8,397 nucleotides of DNA from an uncultured Lachnospiraceae bacterium (GCA_900555005.1 USJM01000070.1:1-8397), one strand, 5' to 3'; numbered from the stretch's first letter, positions 1 to 7,396 are shown. The notes: a model not told the origin generated them from the letters alone. Program-made: numbers and translations.

Positions 1-766
1 AAAACAGGATGAGAAGAGGCGTCACAGAAATTGCGGTTGCCGCCAGTGTCGGCCCATACTTAATGGAGTGCGTTCCTACTAGAATTGCCAGCCCTGCAGA
101 GAGCGTCCTGTTCTCCGCCGAGCTTGTCAGCATCATCGGATACAAGAGGTCATTCCAGTTGTTCATAAAATGAAAGATTCCGAGCGTGACAAAGGCAGGC
201 TTGGACAAAGGCAGAGTGATGGTTCTGTAGATTCCGAATTCACTCATTCCATCGATTCTGGCTGCCTCGTCCAGGGAAGGCGGAATGTTGCGGAAAAAGG
301 AGGTCAGCATGAAAATCCCATAGGCACTGGACGCTCTTGGAAGTACAAGACCGACAATGGTATTCAAAATCCCCATCCGGTACTCTTCCATGTAGAGCGG
401 AATCATGATGACCTGAAATGGCACCATCATCGTGAGCAGGATGATGCTGAAAAGCATTTTCCTGCCTCTGAAGTGCATCCTTGAGAAGGCGTATGCCGCC
501 AGCGAATCAACCCCAAGCGAAATCACCGTTACCAGACCCGCGAAGAGAACTGTGTTCACCAGCATCCGGAGCACCGGAATTGCCTTCATGACATATGCGT
601 ACTGTACCGTCACAAAACGGGACGGAAAAAAGTGCGGCGGCCATTTTATGACGTCAATGTCTGACTTGAAGGAAGACACATACAGCCAGACAAGTGGAAA
701 AAGAACCAGTATCATAATCAGCACCAGAAGGATATCCCCCGGAAGCTGAGATTTTCTTTTTTTCAT
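1..766 (-). CDS. CUT1 carbohydrate ABC transporter permease, MalG type (partial, C-terminus missing)
   Basis: Inner-membrane permease of a binding-protein-dependent sugar importer. I translated the minus strand from the ATG at 766-764 and found 255 codons without a stop, running off the left edge. Family members are about 270-280 aa, so roughly 20 residues are missing. The start reads MKKRKSQLPGDILL, a short basic tail followed by the first membrane segment, with further hydrophobic segments along the chain. The permease-ATPase coupling (EAA) loop is seen as DEAARIDGMSEFGIYRTITL followed by PLSKPA. The start codon overlaps the stop of the upstream permease gene (ATGA), so translation is probably coupled; only a weak CAGGA lies upstream. 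It should pair with the MalF-type permease and the binding protein in the same operon. The substrate is unknown. The family call is firm. Confidence 0.93.
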   Translation of the reverse strand, partial: MKKRKSQLPGDILLVLIMILVLFPLVWLYVSSFKSDIDVIKWPPHFFPSRFVTVQYAYVMKAIPVLRMLVNTVLFAGLVTVISLGVDSLAAYAFSRMHFRGRKMLFSIILLTMMVPFQVIMIPLYMEEYRMGILNTIVGLVLPRASSAYGIFMLTSFFRNIPPSLDEAARIDGMSEFGIYRTITLPLSKPAFVTLGIFHFMNNWNDLLYPMMLTSSAENRTLSAGLAILVGTHSIKYGPTLAATAISVTPLLILF

Positions 767-1727
767 AGTTCATCGTCCTGTCCGAATGAATATCTGCGTG
801 TGACCGCAGTCACAACCGCAATCAATAGGAAGAGATAGACGGCGATCGAGGAGGCATACCCCAGATTGAAGGGTGCCGTCTGAAATCCCCGGTCGTAGAT
901 ATATCCGACCAGTGTCTCCGTCTTGTAGAGCGGTCCGCCCCCTGTCATGACATAGATCTGATCAAAAACCTGAAGGGCCGTGATCAGCGTTGTAACGAGA
1001 CAGAATCCGATAGAATCCCGGATTCCAGGGATCGTCACGTAAAAAACTGCTGCCATCTGCCTGCGCCGTCGAGCTCCGCCGACTCATAGAGAGACGGCGA
1101 AACGCCGAGCGCCGCAGCAGACAAGATGGTAAGGGTATACCCGAACGATTTCCAGACAGACACGAAGATGACCGTCGGCATCGCCCATGTGGGACTTCCC
1201 AAAAGGTTTGGAAGCTGAATGCCAACTTTCGACAGCAGGTACGGAAGCATGCCGGAGTTCGGATCCAGAAGCATGGACCACACAATGCTGATGGCCGTCA
1301 TGGAGCACACATAGGGCAGGTAGAACACCGAACGCAGAAACTTGTCAAAGCGCCGGTTCCTCATCATGAACATCAGGAGGAAAAGTGCCAGAAACACCTG
1401 AAGCGGCACCTCAAACAGGGTAAACACACAGGTATTCAGGGTTGCGTTCCATACCCGGCTGTCGTGAAAGGCCTTCCTGAAATTGTCCAGCCCTACAAAG
1501 CTTCCGCCTTTCATATAGATGTTAATGTCCGTCAGACTGATCCCGAAAGCACCGATCAGCGGAACAAAGACAAACACGGTGAGGATCGCAAGGGACGGCA
1601 GTAAAAAAAGGTATGCCTGTTTCTGGGAACGCCTGGTGCCTGTCTGTTTTCCGGAGCTCTTCGCCGGCCGTCGCCTTGCTGCTCCGCATTCAATCTGTCC
1701 TGCCGAAACCATCCTTTGTTCTGCCAT
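763..1727 (-). CDS. CUT1 carbohydrate ABC transporter permease, MalF type, with an internal frameshift
   Basis: Partner permease of the sugar importer. The start at 1727 is supported by AGGAGG at 1735-1740. A basic N-terminal tail (residues 1-37) precedes the first membrane segment (AYLFLLPSLAILTVFVF, from residue 38). The reading frame breaks at residue 230: after QQFF it reads ACG TGA, whereas the -1 frame continues YVTIPGIRDS and runs to a TGA at 763-765. The break is at a 6-base homopolymer (plus-strand A at 1041-1046); one more base would restore a normal 321-aa permease. It falls inside the EAA loop (YESAELDGAGRWQQFF / YVTIPG), so the truncated product would lose the coupling loop and the last membrane segments. 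The rest shows no decay, so a sequencing error or a recent mutation fits better than an old pseudogene. Ribosomal slippage on UUUUUU is possible but less likely. Confidence 0.88.
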
Positions 1728-1750
1728 CCCTCTTCCTCCTGCTGCGCACG

Positions 1751-1830
1751 CTCAAACATACACGCAGTCTGCGTGATTCTTCATGCGATCTGCTTCGGCG
1801 CTCAACATGCACACACTCTGCATGTTTCTT
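1751..1830 (-). repeat. Two diverged copies of a ~30-bp hairpin repeat between binding protein and permease genes
   Basis: The 132-bp gap between the binding-protein stop and the permease start contains two related segments starting exactly 50 bp apart, at 1751-1781 and 1801-1830. They match at about 25 of 30 aligned positions, allowing one 1-base gap. Each encloses a perfect inverted repeat: CACGCA/TGCGTG with a 3-nt loop (1761-1775) and AACATGCA/TGCATGTT with a 7-nt loop (1804-1826). Neither is followed by a U-tract in the mRNA, so they do not look like intrinsic terminators. By analogy with the malE-malF gap of enteric bacteria, they may protect the upstream mRNA or cut down read-through, giving more binding protein than permease. 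That role is inference. Confidence 0.65.
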
Positions 1831-1859
1831 TGTGATTCAGCAGACTGCCGTTTGCCGGA

Positions 1860-3128
1860 TCACTTTCCTGCAATCACCTGATCAAGCGCATCGGACGCTT
1901 CCTGCACACAGGCCTTCACATCCTGCCCTGCAAGAACCTTCTCCATCATCGGTTTCATCACATCGTTATCAATCTGGCTTCCGCTTGCCAGTCTCAGATG
2001 CCAGTCACGCCCGATCGTGGAAGCCTTCGAAACATCCGTCAGAATCTCATTCCCCTTGATATCCGGATCCTCCAGAAGTGTCTTGGACCACACCGGGAAT
2101 CCGTTGACCATGGACCACTTCTTCAGCACCTCGTCAGAAAGCCAGTGCGCCATCCATTTGTAGACTGCAGCCCGCGTCTCGTCACTTGCACCCTTGGCCA
2201 GCATCCAGTCACATCCTCCTGCCGGAGCAAATGCACCTGCCGAGCCTGCCGGCAGCGCTGTAATGCCATAGTTGATCCCCAGCTGGTTCAGACCATTGAT
2301 GTTCCAGGGTCCATTGATCTCCATTGCAAGCTGACCGGCCTGGAACATCGTGTCCGCCTCCGCCGCACCGAGGCTCTCCGGAGAAACCCCATCCTTCATC
2401 AGATTCTGCATCCATGTCAGTGTATCGATGTTCCCCTGAGAATTCAGCAGATTCTTCGTCCCATCCTCACTGATCACATCGCCTCCATTTGCCCAGAGGA
2501 ACTCGACATAATTCAGATAATCTGTCGGAAATGCAATTCCGTACTGTTTCTTTGAGGCATCCGTGGTCTTCTTCGCCGCATCTGCGAGTTCATCCAATGT
2601 AGCCGGCGGGTTCTCGGGATCCAGCCCTGCTGCCTGAAACAGATCCTTGTTGTAGTACAGATACTGAAGGTTGTACTGCATCGGGACCCCGTACTGGCTG
2701 CCATCGATATAGGAATTCTGCAGGACACTGTCCGTAAAGTTCGATGAGTCGAGTCCGGTTGCTTTCCAGAAATCGTCGATCGGCTCGAGCATATCGTTAT
2801 CCTTGTACTGCTGCATCAGCTCGATCCCGGCGAGGATAAAATCCGGCCCATTCCCGGTAGAGACGGCAGTCGGAAGCTTTGCCTGCAGCGTCTGGTAATC
2901 CATGATGTCGATATTGACTGTTACGTTGTCGGTGTTGGTCTTGTTATAGTCATCGACAATCTCACGAAGCACGTCTCCGTCTGACCCGGTGAAGTTGCAC
3001 CAGAACGAGATCGTGATCGGATCCGAAGCTGCCGCTTCTGTCTCTGCTGCCATCGCCGGCATGCCGCCCAGCAGCATGGATGCCGTCATCGCCCCGGCAA
3101 GGACTGTACTGCAAATCTGTTTGTTCAT
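1860..3128 (-). CDS. Extracellular sugar-binding protein of a CUT1 ABC importer (family 1)
   Basis: A 422-aa solute-binding protein that should capture a sugar or oligosaccharide outside the cell and deliver it to the two downstream permeases. The start at 3128 is backed by AAAGGAG (3137-3143), about 8 nt upstream. Residues 1-27 form a signal peptide with a hydrophobic core and an AMA|AE signal-peptidase-I-type site. No lipobox cysteine follows the core, which is unusual for a Gram-positive binding protein. Family marks include GNGPDFILA (92-100), GVPM (147-150), YYNKDLFQAAGLDPENPPAT (158-177), LWANGGDVIS (211-220) and FQAGQLAMEINGPW (262-275). Length is normal for family 1 (about 400-440 aa). 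It is first in the importer operon, behind its own promoter and operators. The family is sure; the ligand is not readable. Confidence 0.94.
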   Translation of the reverse strand: MNKQICSTVLAGAMTASMLLGGMPAMAAETEAAASDPITISFWCNFTGSDGDVLREIVDDYNKTNTDNVTVNIDIMDYQTLQAKLPTAVSTGNGPDFILAGIELMQQYKDNDMLEPIDDFWKATGLDSSNFTDSVLQNSYIDGSQYGVPMQYNLQYLYYNKDLFQAAGLDPENPPATLDELADAAKKTTDASKKQYGIAFPTDYLNYVEFLWANGGDVISEDGTKNLLNSQGNIDTLTWMQNLMKDGVSPESLGAAEADTMFQAGQLAMEINGPWNINGLNQLGINYGITALPAGSAGAFAPAGGCDWMLAKGASDETRAAVYKWMAHWLSDEVLKKWSMVNGFPVWSKTLLEDPDIKGNEILTDVSKASTIGRDWHLRLASGSQIDNDVMKPMMEKVLAGQDVKACVQEASDALDQVIAGK

Positions 3129-3178
3129 ACGCTTGTCTCCTTTGTGAAGTGTTTGTTGTGATATCGACGGTTTCTGTG

Positions 3179-3233
3179 TATGCGTACTCGCATACGCATA
3201 TTTCCAAAATAGAATGCGTACTCGCGTACGCCT
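3179..3233. promoter_or_regulatory. Tandem palindromic operators upstream of the binding-protein gene
   Basis: Two near-identical sites at 3180-3199 and 3214-3233 agree at 18 of 20 positions and are spaced 34 bp apart. The start-proximal copy is a perfect palindrome, TATGCGTA-6 nt-TACGCATA (3179-3200). The other is GCGTAC-TCGC-GTACGC (3216-3231). Both lie between the proposed transcription start (about 3234) and the ribosome binding site, the place expected for repressor operators. They do not fit the LacI/CcpA consensus, and the cognate regulator is not evident in this window. The repeat structure is directly visible; the role is inferred. Confidence 0.7.
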
Positions 3234-3240
3234 TATATAC

Positions 3241-3269
3241 TTCTTATCACTTTGCCCGAATCATGTCAA
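3241..3269 (-). promoter_or_regulatory. Putative sigma-A promoter of the ABC importer operon
   Basis: On the minus strand a perfect -35 box TTGACA (3269-3264) is followed after 17 nt by a weak -10 TAAGAA (3246-3241). Transcription would start near 3234, giving a leader of about 105 nt that carries both palindromic operators. The weak -10 with AraC-like half-sites upstream fits an activator-dependent promoter. An alternative TATATA at 3239-3234 lies too far from the -35. Confidence 0.55.
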
Positions 3270-3277
3270 TAGTGATT

Positions 3278-3309
3278 CTATTTTATGGCATTATGCACAA
3301 TTTTATGGC
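3278..3309 (-). promoter_or_regulatory. Paired direct-repeat half-sites upstream of the importer promoter (AraC-type activator site?)
   Basis: On the minus strand GCCATAAAATTG (3309-3298) and GCCATAAAATAG (3289-3278) form a direct repeat with a 20-bp period, about two helical turns. The nearer copy ends 8 bp upstream of the TTGACA box. Tandem direct half-sites about 20 bp apart next to the -35 are the usual arrangement for AraC-family activators. A similar motif pair lies in front of the DUF5107 gene. The repeats are seen; the binding protein is inferred. Confidence 0.5.
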
Positions 3310-3441
3310 CCGAATTTTGTAACGTCAAACGAAACCGGAACGATCACGGAACACTTCACCCCGTCCGATGAAGCATTCCATGCCGTTCCGGCCGTATCTA
3401 ACGCTAAGAATCTTCCAGGATTATTTCAGTCTTTACAGTCT
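3306..3441. other. Noncoding stretch between the AllA-like gene and the importer promoter
   Basis: No complete gene is supportable here. It holds a perfect 9-bp tandem duplication (CAGTCTTTA twice, 3427-3444) and a widely spaced inverted repeat (CCGGAACG 3335-3342, CGTTCCGG 3384-3391). A minus-strand stretch of 40 codons without start (3306-3425) has a protein-like composition. No hairpin followed by a U-tract is seen on the minus strand, so transcripts of the DUF5107/cupin genes could read into the importer operon. Confidence 0.4.
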
Positions 3442-3570
3442 TTATCTCCCCAGCTCAACCTCATGCATATACTGCACCGGCTTGTCATGAATGCGTTCAC
3501 CATCCCTGACAAACCGGGTCGCGATGTAAAAGTGCTTCGGAGTCTCTCGGAACCATCTCTGCTTGCTGTT
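3442..3570 (-). pseudogene. Possible gene remnant or lost C-terminal extension directly after the AllA-like stop codon
   Basis: Immediately after the TGA of the AllA-like gene, and in the same frame, 42 sense codons follow before a TAA (3444-3442). The translation begins NSKQRWFRETPKHFYIATRF and ends QYMHEVELGR. It looks like real protein: charged and aromatic residues are mixed, with no low complexity. There is no ribosome binding site of its own; the only ATG in frame is eight codons from the end. It may be a tail cut off by a nonsense mutation, the 3' end of a decayed gene, or chance. I do not recognise the family. Confidence 0.3.
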
Positions 3571-3990
3571 TCAGCTCTCTATTGCTCCAACCTGTACTTC
3601 CCCCGCAAGATTTACATAGTCTGAGTATACATCAAGGTTTTCTGTTATTTTCACAGTTGCCCCCGGTGTGAGTGACAAGGTCTGATGCCAAACGCCAGCC
3701 TTCAAGATGACCGGCCTGTCCAGAAGAAACAATTTCCAGTCTTCCGGATTGGAATGCTCTGCTACGAGCAGTAATGAGGTTCCCTCAATCGGTTCAAAGC
3801 TTTCCTGCGATGTCGGATGGCATTCGATCTTCCGAATAGAATGATTGCTGTATCGAAAACACGCCAGCCGCCATGGATGCGTCTGATCATTTGCAACAAT
3901 ATAGAAATTGGTTTGATCCTCCGCCGGAAATGCAATCACGGAGCCATACGGAGCAAAGGATTCCTCTGTAATCATCTCGATCGGTCTCAT
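3571..3990 (-). CDS. Ureidoglycolate lyase (AllA)-like cupin protein
   Basis: A 139-aa cytoplasmic protein resembling AllA, which splits ureidoglycolate to glyoxylate and urea. The match is seen in three blocks that correspond to E. coli AllA: TEESFAPYGSVIA (residues 8-20), KIECHPTSQESFEPIEG (54-70), and a C-terminal cupin block LKAGVWHQ (96-103) aligning with the AllA HRNVWHH segment. It is shorter than typical AllA (about 160 aa). The start at 3990 has AAGGAGGAG just upstream. It lies 33 bp behind the DUF5107 gene on the same strand, so the two are probably co-transcribed. No allantoin or purine genes are present, so ureidoglycolate is an unlikely substrate; a role on a sugar or sugar acid fits the context better but is inference. 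The fold call is fairly firm, the reaction unknown. Confidence 0.78.
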   Translation of the reverse strand: MRPIEMITEESFAPYGSVIAFPAEDQTNFYIVANDQTHPWRLACFRYSNHSIRKIECHPTSQESFEPIEGTSLLLVAEHSNPEDWKLFLLDRPVILKAGVWHQTLSLTPGATVKITENLDVYSDYVNLAGEVQVGAIES

Positions 3991-4023
3991 ACTCTCCTCC
4001 TTCGTACGAAATCCTCCGGCACT

Positions 4024-7000
4024 TCACTCGCATGCCTTTATGTATAAAAGTGCATTCTGATGTGCCGGTTCCAGTTGAATCGTCTTGCGAAATGCTTCAG
4101 CTGCCTGATTCTTATCCCCGAGGCCAAGTCTTGCAAGTCCTATCAGATAGTAGCAGTGTGCCTTGTTCTTCTTTGTCATATCCTCGTCAAATATGGTGAA
4201 ATCTGGCATGGATACTGCAAAGTAGTCCATCTTGAAGATGTCTCTCACATGCTTCTCTCCATAGTCCAGCAGCCGATAAAACCTCCGGTTTGCCTCTTTC
4301 TGATCCCCGAGTTTCTTATATGCAAGTCCCTGGTAAAGGATCATGTCAGCCGGCTGATCATAGTAATACATCATGCCGGCCGGCTCCATCGCCCCGAGCG
4401 TTGCCAGCCGGAAACACTTCTCTGCATCATCAGTCTCACCCAGTCCCTCGTAAGCCAGACCCAGGTGATAGTACAGATGGTTATCCTTTGTTCCCTCCAG
4501 TCTTCCTTCCCCAAGGTTCTGCGGATAACTCAAAGCTTCCAGTAAGTGATCCTTTGCTTCCTGGTAATCTCCTTTTGACAGAGCCGTTTTCGCCATCTCC
4601 AGTAATGAAATCTTGAACTGCGTAGTAATCTTTCCTTCTGCCCCTTCCCAGGTTCCGAATACGTGACGCGTAATCGCCTGATGGGCTTCATCATATCTGC
4701 CGTTCAGGTTCAGAACCGTTACATATTCCGTATAAAGGTCATCCCTCTTTTCTATTAATCCGATATGCTGTCGATATGCTTTCAAACGTACCTCTGCATT
4801 GACACCCATCAGTCTTCGAAGCTGATCCAGCTCCAGGAATACCCGCGCATCGGATGTGTCAAGTAAGAACGCCCGCTCGAGATACCCATATGCCTTATCC
4901 AGATCTTTTCTGCGGTTTGCATAGGCAATCGCCAGATTCCGAAGAACGGTTGGATATGTATCATCGAGTTCCTCTGACCGTTTCCACAGTGCAATTGCAT
5001 CTTCATACTGCAGCTTGTCATACCAGAGACATCCGAGATAATACGGTGCCTTTGATCCATCAGGATGATTCTTAATCGCTGCTTCGAGTACCAGGATATC
5101 CTCCAGCTTGTTGGGGAAGCAGCAATACGGGGAGCATGCTTCCGCTTTCCTGATTGCCTCAACTGCTTCTTTCTCCTGTCCAAGCTTCACCAGATATGCT
5201 CCCTGGTAGTAGCATATCATCGGCTGATCTCCCGGGTATTCAGCAAGTACCTTCAGCGCCTCTCTATAGAATCCAGCCTCTGCAAAGTCACGCGCGGTTT
5301 GCAGGAAAGTCTCATGAAAATCTCGCGAATACATATGAATCCTATCAAGTTCAGCTTCATCCCCGTCATTGATCTCTGCACGAACAAATGCGGACACATA
5401 GTCAAATGAATCCAATTTCAGGTTCTGGTCAATAAATTCAAGTGCCTCCTCGTCCCGGCCAAGCTGATGCAGAACTTCCGCCTTCAATCCTCGGGCCTTG
5501 ATATTGTGCGTATTCTTGACAAGTCCTTTCTCAACCTGCATAAGGGCCTCTTCGAACCTGCCCTTTCTGCAGGCTATGCAAGCCAGATAGTAGAAAGACA
5601 TCTCCTGCTGCTCATTGCTCCAGGTTGCCTTGTAAAATGCATCGTAGGCCTCATCCATCCGTTCCTGATAAAACAGTGAAAGTCCCAGATCATAGTATGC
5701 CTCGCTGTTGTAAGGATTTGGATTAAGTTCTGTCAGCCGCCGGATTGCTTTCCGGAAATACGGTTCAGCAGCAGCAAACTTTCCTCTTCGCAGAAGAAGC
5801 AAGCCATAGGCACAATTGAGACGACTGTCATACTCATCCCGCCTCAACCCTTCCAGATAATATGGATCAGGCAAATATGTCGCATGACGATATTGTTCTA
5901 TGTGCTGTCCGGTCAGGTACAACTCCTCGCAGCTCTGAATCTCCTTTGGGTCTTTCGCCGCCTTTGCCGGCTCTGCAAGCTTTGGAATTCCCTGGTCTTT
6001 CGGCTGATAAGCAACCAGCTCCTGTCCCTCTGCTTCGACACTGACACGTACCTTGTACGGGTTGTCAATCTCAACCGGCAACGTCTTTTCAAAAATATCA
6101 GTCGGAGAAAGTCTCGCACTTTCCCGCGCTAGCTCTTTCTCATTCTCCGTAACGACAATTGTCGCATTCGGATAAGACTGTGTCGCATAAACACAAATAT
6201 AAAGCCCATCCCTTCGTGTTTCCATGTTGATGGCTGCATGAATTGTCGCATTTTTCACCTGACCGACTGCCTTGTAGGGCATAAAGTACTGGTGGAAGAC
6301 TTTCTCCTCATAGGGCTTGAGCCATGTGAAGTCTGGTTGATTGTCACAGTACATACCGGTCATCAATTCAATATAGGGTCCATCCTCATCTGTCAGATTA
6401 CGATCCCATGCCTTGCCAAAATCCCCACATCCCCAGGTCCACTGCTTCTTCCCTGGTGAGACATGATGGTCCGCTACATGAAGGAGGCCGGCCTGTTTTC
6501 CATAATCATATCCTCCGACGAAATCATAATCGGATTTTTCCGCCATATAAGAAGTCGGAACCGGAATATTTTTGTATCTTGAAATATCTACCCCTTCTGA
6601 GTAATCATGCTTGTAATATTCCCCTGTTGCAATCGGGAATCTTGAAACAGCTCGTTTTCCGTGGTCATAAACGCTATGCACATCCGGTGGAAAAATCGAC
6701 TGTGTATGATCGTTGACTGCGACTGCCGGATTCGCCCACCACAGAAAGGTCTGCGGAAGCGGTGTGCGGTTATAAAGCTGTCCTCTGATCTCGATATAAG
6801 CACGATCCGGATACAGCGTGATCGCTGTAATCTCTTTCGTTCCATTGATCTGGTCAACGTCTCCCGTCAATACGGAAACACTCCCATCTTTGTTCTGGCG
6901 GATCCTGTGGTCAACCGGGCTGAAGGTCGTAGGGCGATGATGCTGCGGCCAGTTGAATTCAATGCCACCACTGATCCATGGCCCGCACAGACCTACCAGT

Positions 7001-7305
7001 GCTGGCTTGATCACATGGTTGTAGTAAACAAAATCATATCCATTTGTCTTGTCATATGCTCTCTGAATGCGTCCTCCCAGTTCCGGCAGAATCATCACAC
7101 GGATATACTGGTTTTCCAGCCAGACTGCTCTGTATGGCTGGTCTGTTTTTGTGCGGCTGATTTCATTGATTGTCGGGTATGGATATATTTTTCCGGAACT
7201 TCCCTGATAAACACGTTTCTCAAGGAACATCGGGTTCCGATCCGGTGCCCCAATCTCATAGGTGGGGATGACAATCGTTTCTTCCCAGGCTCTTACTTCT
7301 TCCAT
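4024..7305 (-). CDS. DUF5107 domain protein with C-terminal TPR repeats (probable carbohydrate-active protein)
   Basis: A large cytoplasmic protein of 1093 aa; there is no signal peptide. Residues about 1-345 match DUF5107, which has a galactose-mutarotase-like character: LPELGGRI (73-80), GPWISGGIEFNWPQHHRPTT (108-127), WGCGDFGKAWDRN (291-303), DGPYIELMTG (308-317) and QPDFTWLKPYEEKVFHQYF (323-341). A second beta-type segment spans about 350-435. From about 488 to the end run tetratricopeptide repeats, for example AYGLLLLRRGKFAAAEPYFR (499-518) and EAYYDLGLSLFYQERMDEAY (535-554). An ATG 45 nt upstream (7350) is in frame, but AAAGGAAG lies 8 nt before 7305, so I choose 7305. It is divergent from the AraC-type gene and leads the AllA-like cupin. 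Given the neighbouring importer it probably acts on an imported glycan or glycoside. The enzymatic activity is not established from the sequence, and a scaffolding or sensing role is possible. Confidence 0.88.
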   Translation of the reverse strand: MEEVRAWEETIVIPTYEIGAPDRNPMFLEKRVYQGSSGKIYPYPTINEISRTKTDQPYRAVWLENQYIRVMILPELGGRIQRAYDKTNGYDFVYYNHVIKPALVGLCGPWISGGIEFNWPQHHRPTTFSPVDHRIRQNKDGSVSVLTGDVDQINGTKEITAITLYPDRAYIEIRGQLYNRTPLPQTFLWWANPAVAVNDHTQSIFPPDVHSVYDHGKRAVSRFPIATGEYYKHDYSEGVDISRYKNIPVPTSYMAEKSDYDFVGGYDYGKQAGLLHVADHHVSPGKKQWTWGCGDFGKAWDRNLTDEDGPYIELMTGMYCDNQPDFTWLKPYEEKVFHQYFMPYKAVGQVKNATIHAAINMETRRDGLYICVYATQSYPNATIVVTENEKELARESARLSPTDIFEKTLPVEIDNPYKVRVSVEAEGQELVAYQPKDQGIPKLAEPAKAAKDPKEIQSCEELYLTGQHIEQYRHATYLPDPYYLEGLRRDEYDSRLNCAYGLLLLRRGKFAAAEPYFRKAIRRLTELNPNPYNSEAYYDLGLSLFYQERMDEAYDAFYKATWSNEQQEMSFYYLACIACRKGRFEEALMQVEKGLVKNTHNIKARGLKAEVLHQLGRDEEALEFIDQNLKLDSFDYVSAFVRAEINDGDEAELDRIHMYSRDFHETFLQTARDFAEAGFYREALKVLAEYPGDQPMICYYQGAYLVKLGQEKEAVEAIRKAEACSPYCCFPNKLEDILVLEAAIKNHPDGSKAPYYLGCLWYDKLQYEDAIALWKRSEELDDTYPTVLRNLAIAYANRRKDLDKAYGYLERAFLLDTSDARVFLELDQLRRLMGVNAEVRLKAYRQHIGLIEKRDDLYTEYVTVLNLNGRYDEAHQAITRHVFGTWEGAEGKITTQFKISLLEMAKTALSKGDYQEAKDHLLEALSYPQNLGEGRLEGTKDNHLYYHLGLAYEGLGETDDAEKCFRLATLGAMEPAGMMYYYDQPADMILYQGLAYKKLGDQKEANRRFYRLLDYGEKHVRDIFKMDYFAVSMPDFTIFDEDMTKKNKAHCYYLIGLARLGLGDKNQAAEAFRKTIQLEPAHQNALLYIKACE

Positions 7306-7313
7306 GGTATGTT

Positions 7314-7321
7314 CTTCCTTT
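7314..7321 (-). promoter_or_regulatory. Ribosome binding site deciding the DUF5107 start
   Basis: AAAGGAAG on the minus strand ends 8 nt before the ATG at 7305. The alternative upstream ATG at 7350 has no comparable site in front of it, and the 15 residues it would add (MTEQLFYICRKEEHT) do not look like part of the domain. Confidence 0.7.
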
Positions 7322-7367
7322 CGACATATATAAAATAATTGCTCTGTCATTGAAAGATGTTATCGAT

Positions 7368-7396
7368 ATATTATTTCTTATATTTCTTGTTTTCAA
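7368..7396 (-). promoter_or_regulatory. Putative promoter of the DUF5107 / AllA-like unit
   Basis: On the minus strand TTGAAA (7396-7391) and TAATAT (7373-7368) are separated by 17 nt, giving a start near 7361 and a leader of about 55 nt. The -35 overlaps the nearer of two direct-repeat half-sites. The region is very AT-rich, so other -10 choices are possible. Confidence 0.5.

Noticed and set aside
594..603. TATGCGTACT, identical to half of the palindromic operator, inside the MalG-type gene
   Set aside because: Only one arm is present, it lies within coding sequence, and a single 10-base match is weak evidence for an operator.
1613..2555. Long plus-strand open frames opposite the permease and binding-protein genes
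   Set aside because: They are shadows of well-supported minus-strand genes, lack family features and lack ribosome binding sites.
3335..3391. Inverted repeat CCGGAACG / CGTTCCGG as a terminator of the cupin gene
   Set aside because: The loop is 41 nt and no U-tract follows on the minus strand.
3214..3624. Plus-strand open frame of 136 codons across the AllA-like gene end and the regulatory gap
   Set aside because: It overlaps the 3' end of the AllA-like gene on the other strand, starts inside a palindromic operator, has no ribosome binding site and shows no recognisable domain.
7306..7350. Upstream in-frame ATG (7350) as the start of the DUF5107 protein
   Set aside because: It has no ribosome binding site, and a good AAAGGAAG lies 8 nt before the internal ATG at 7305.
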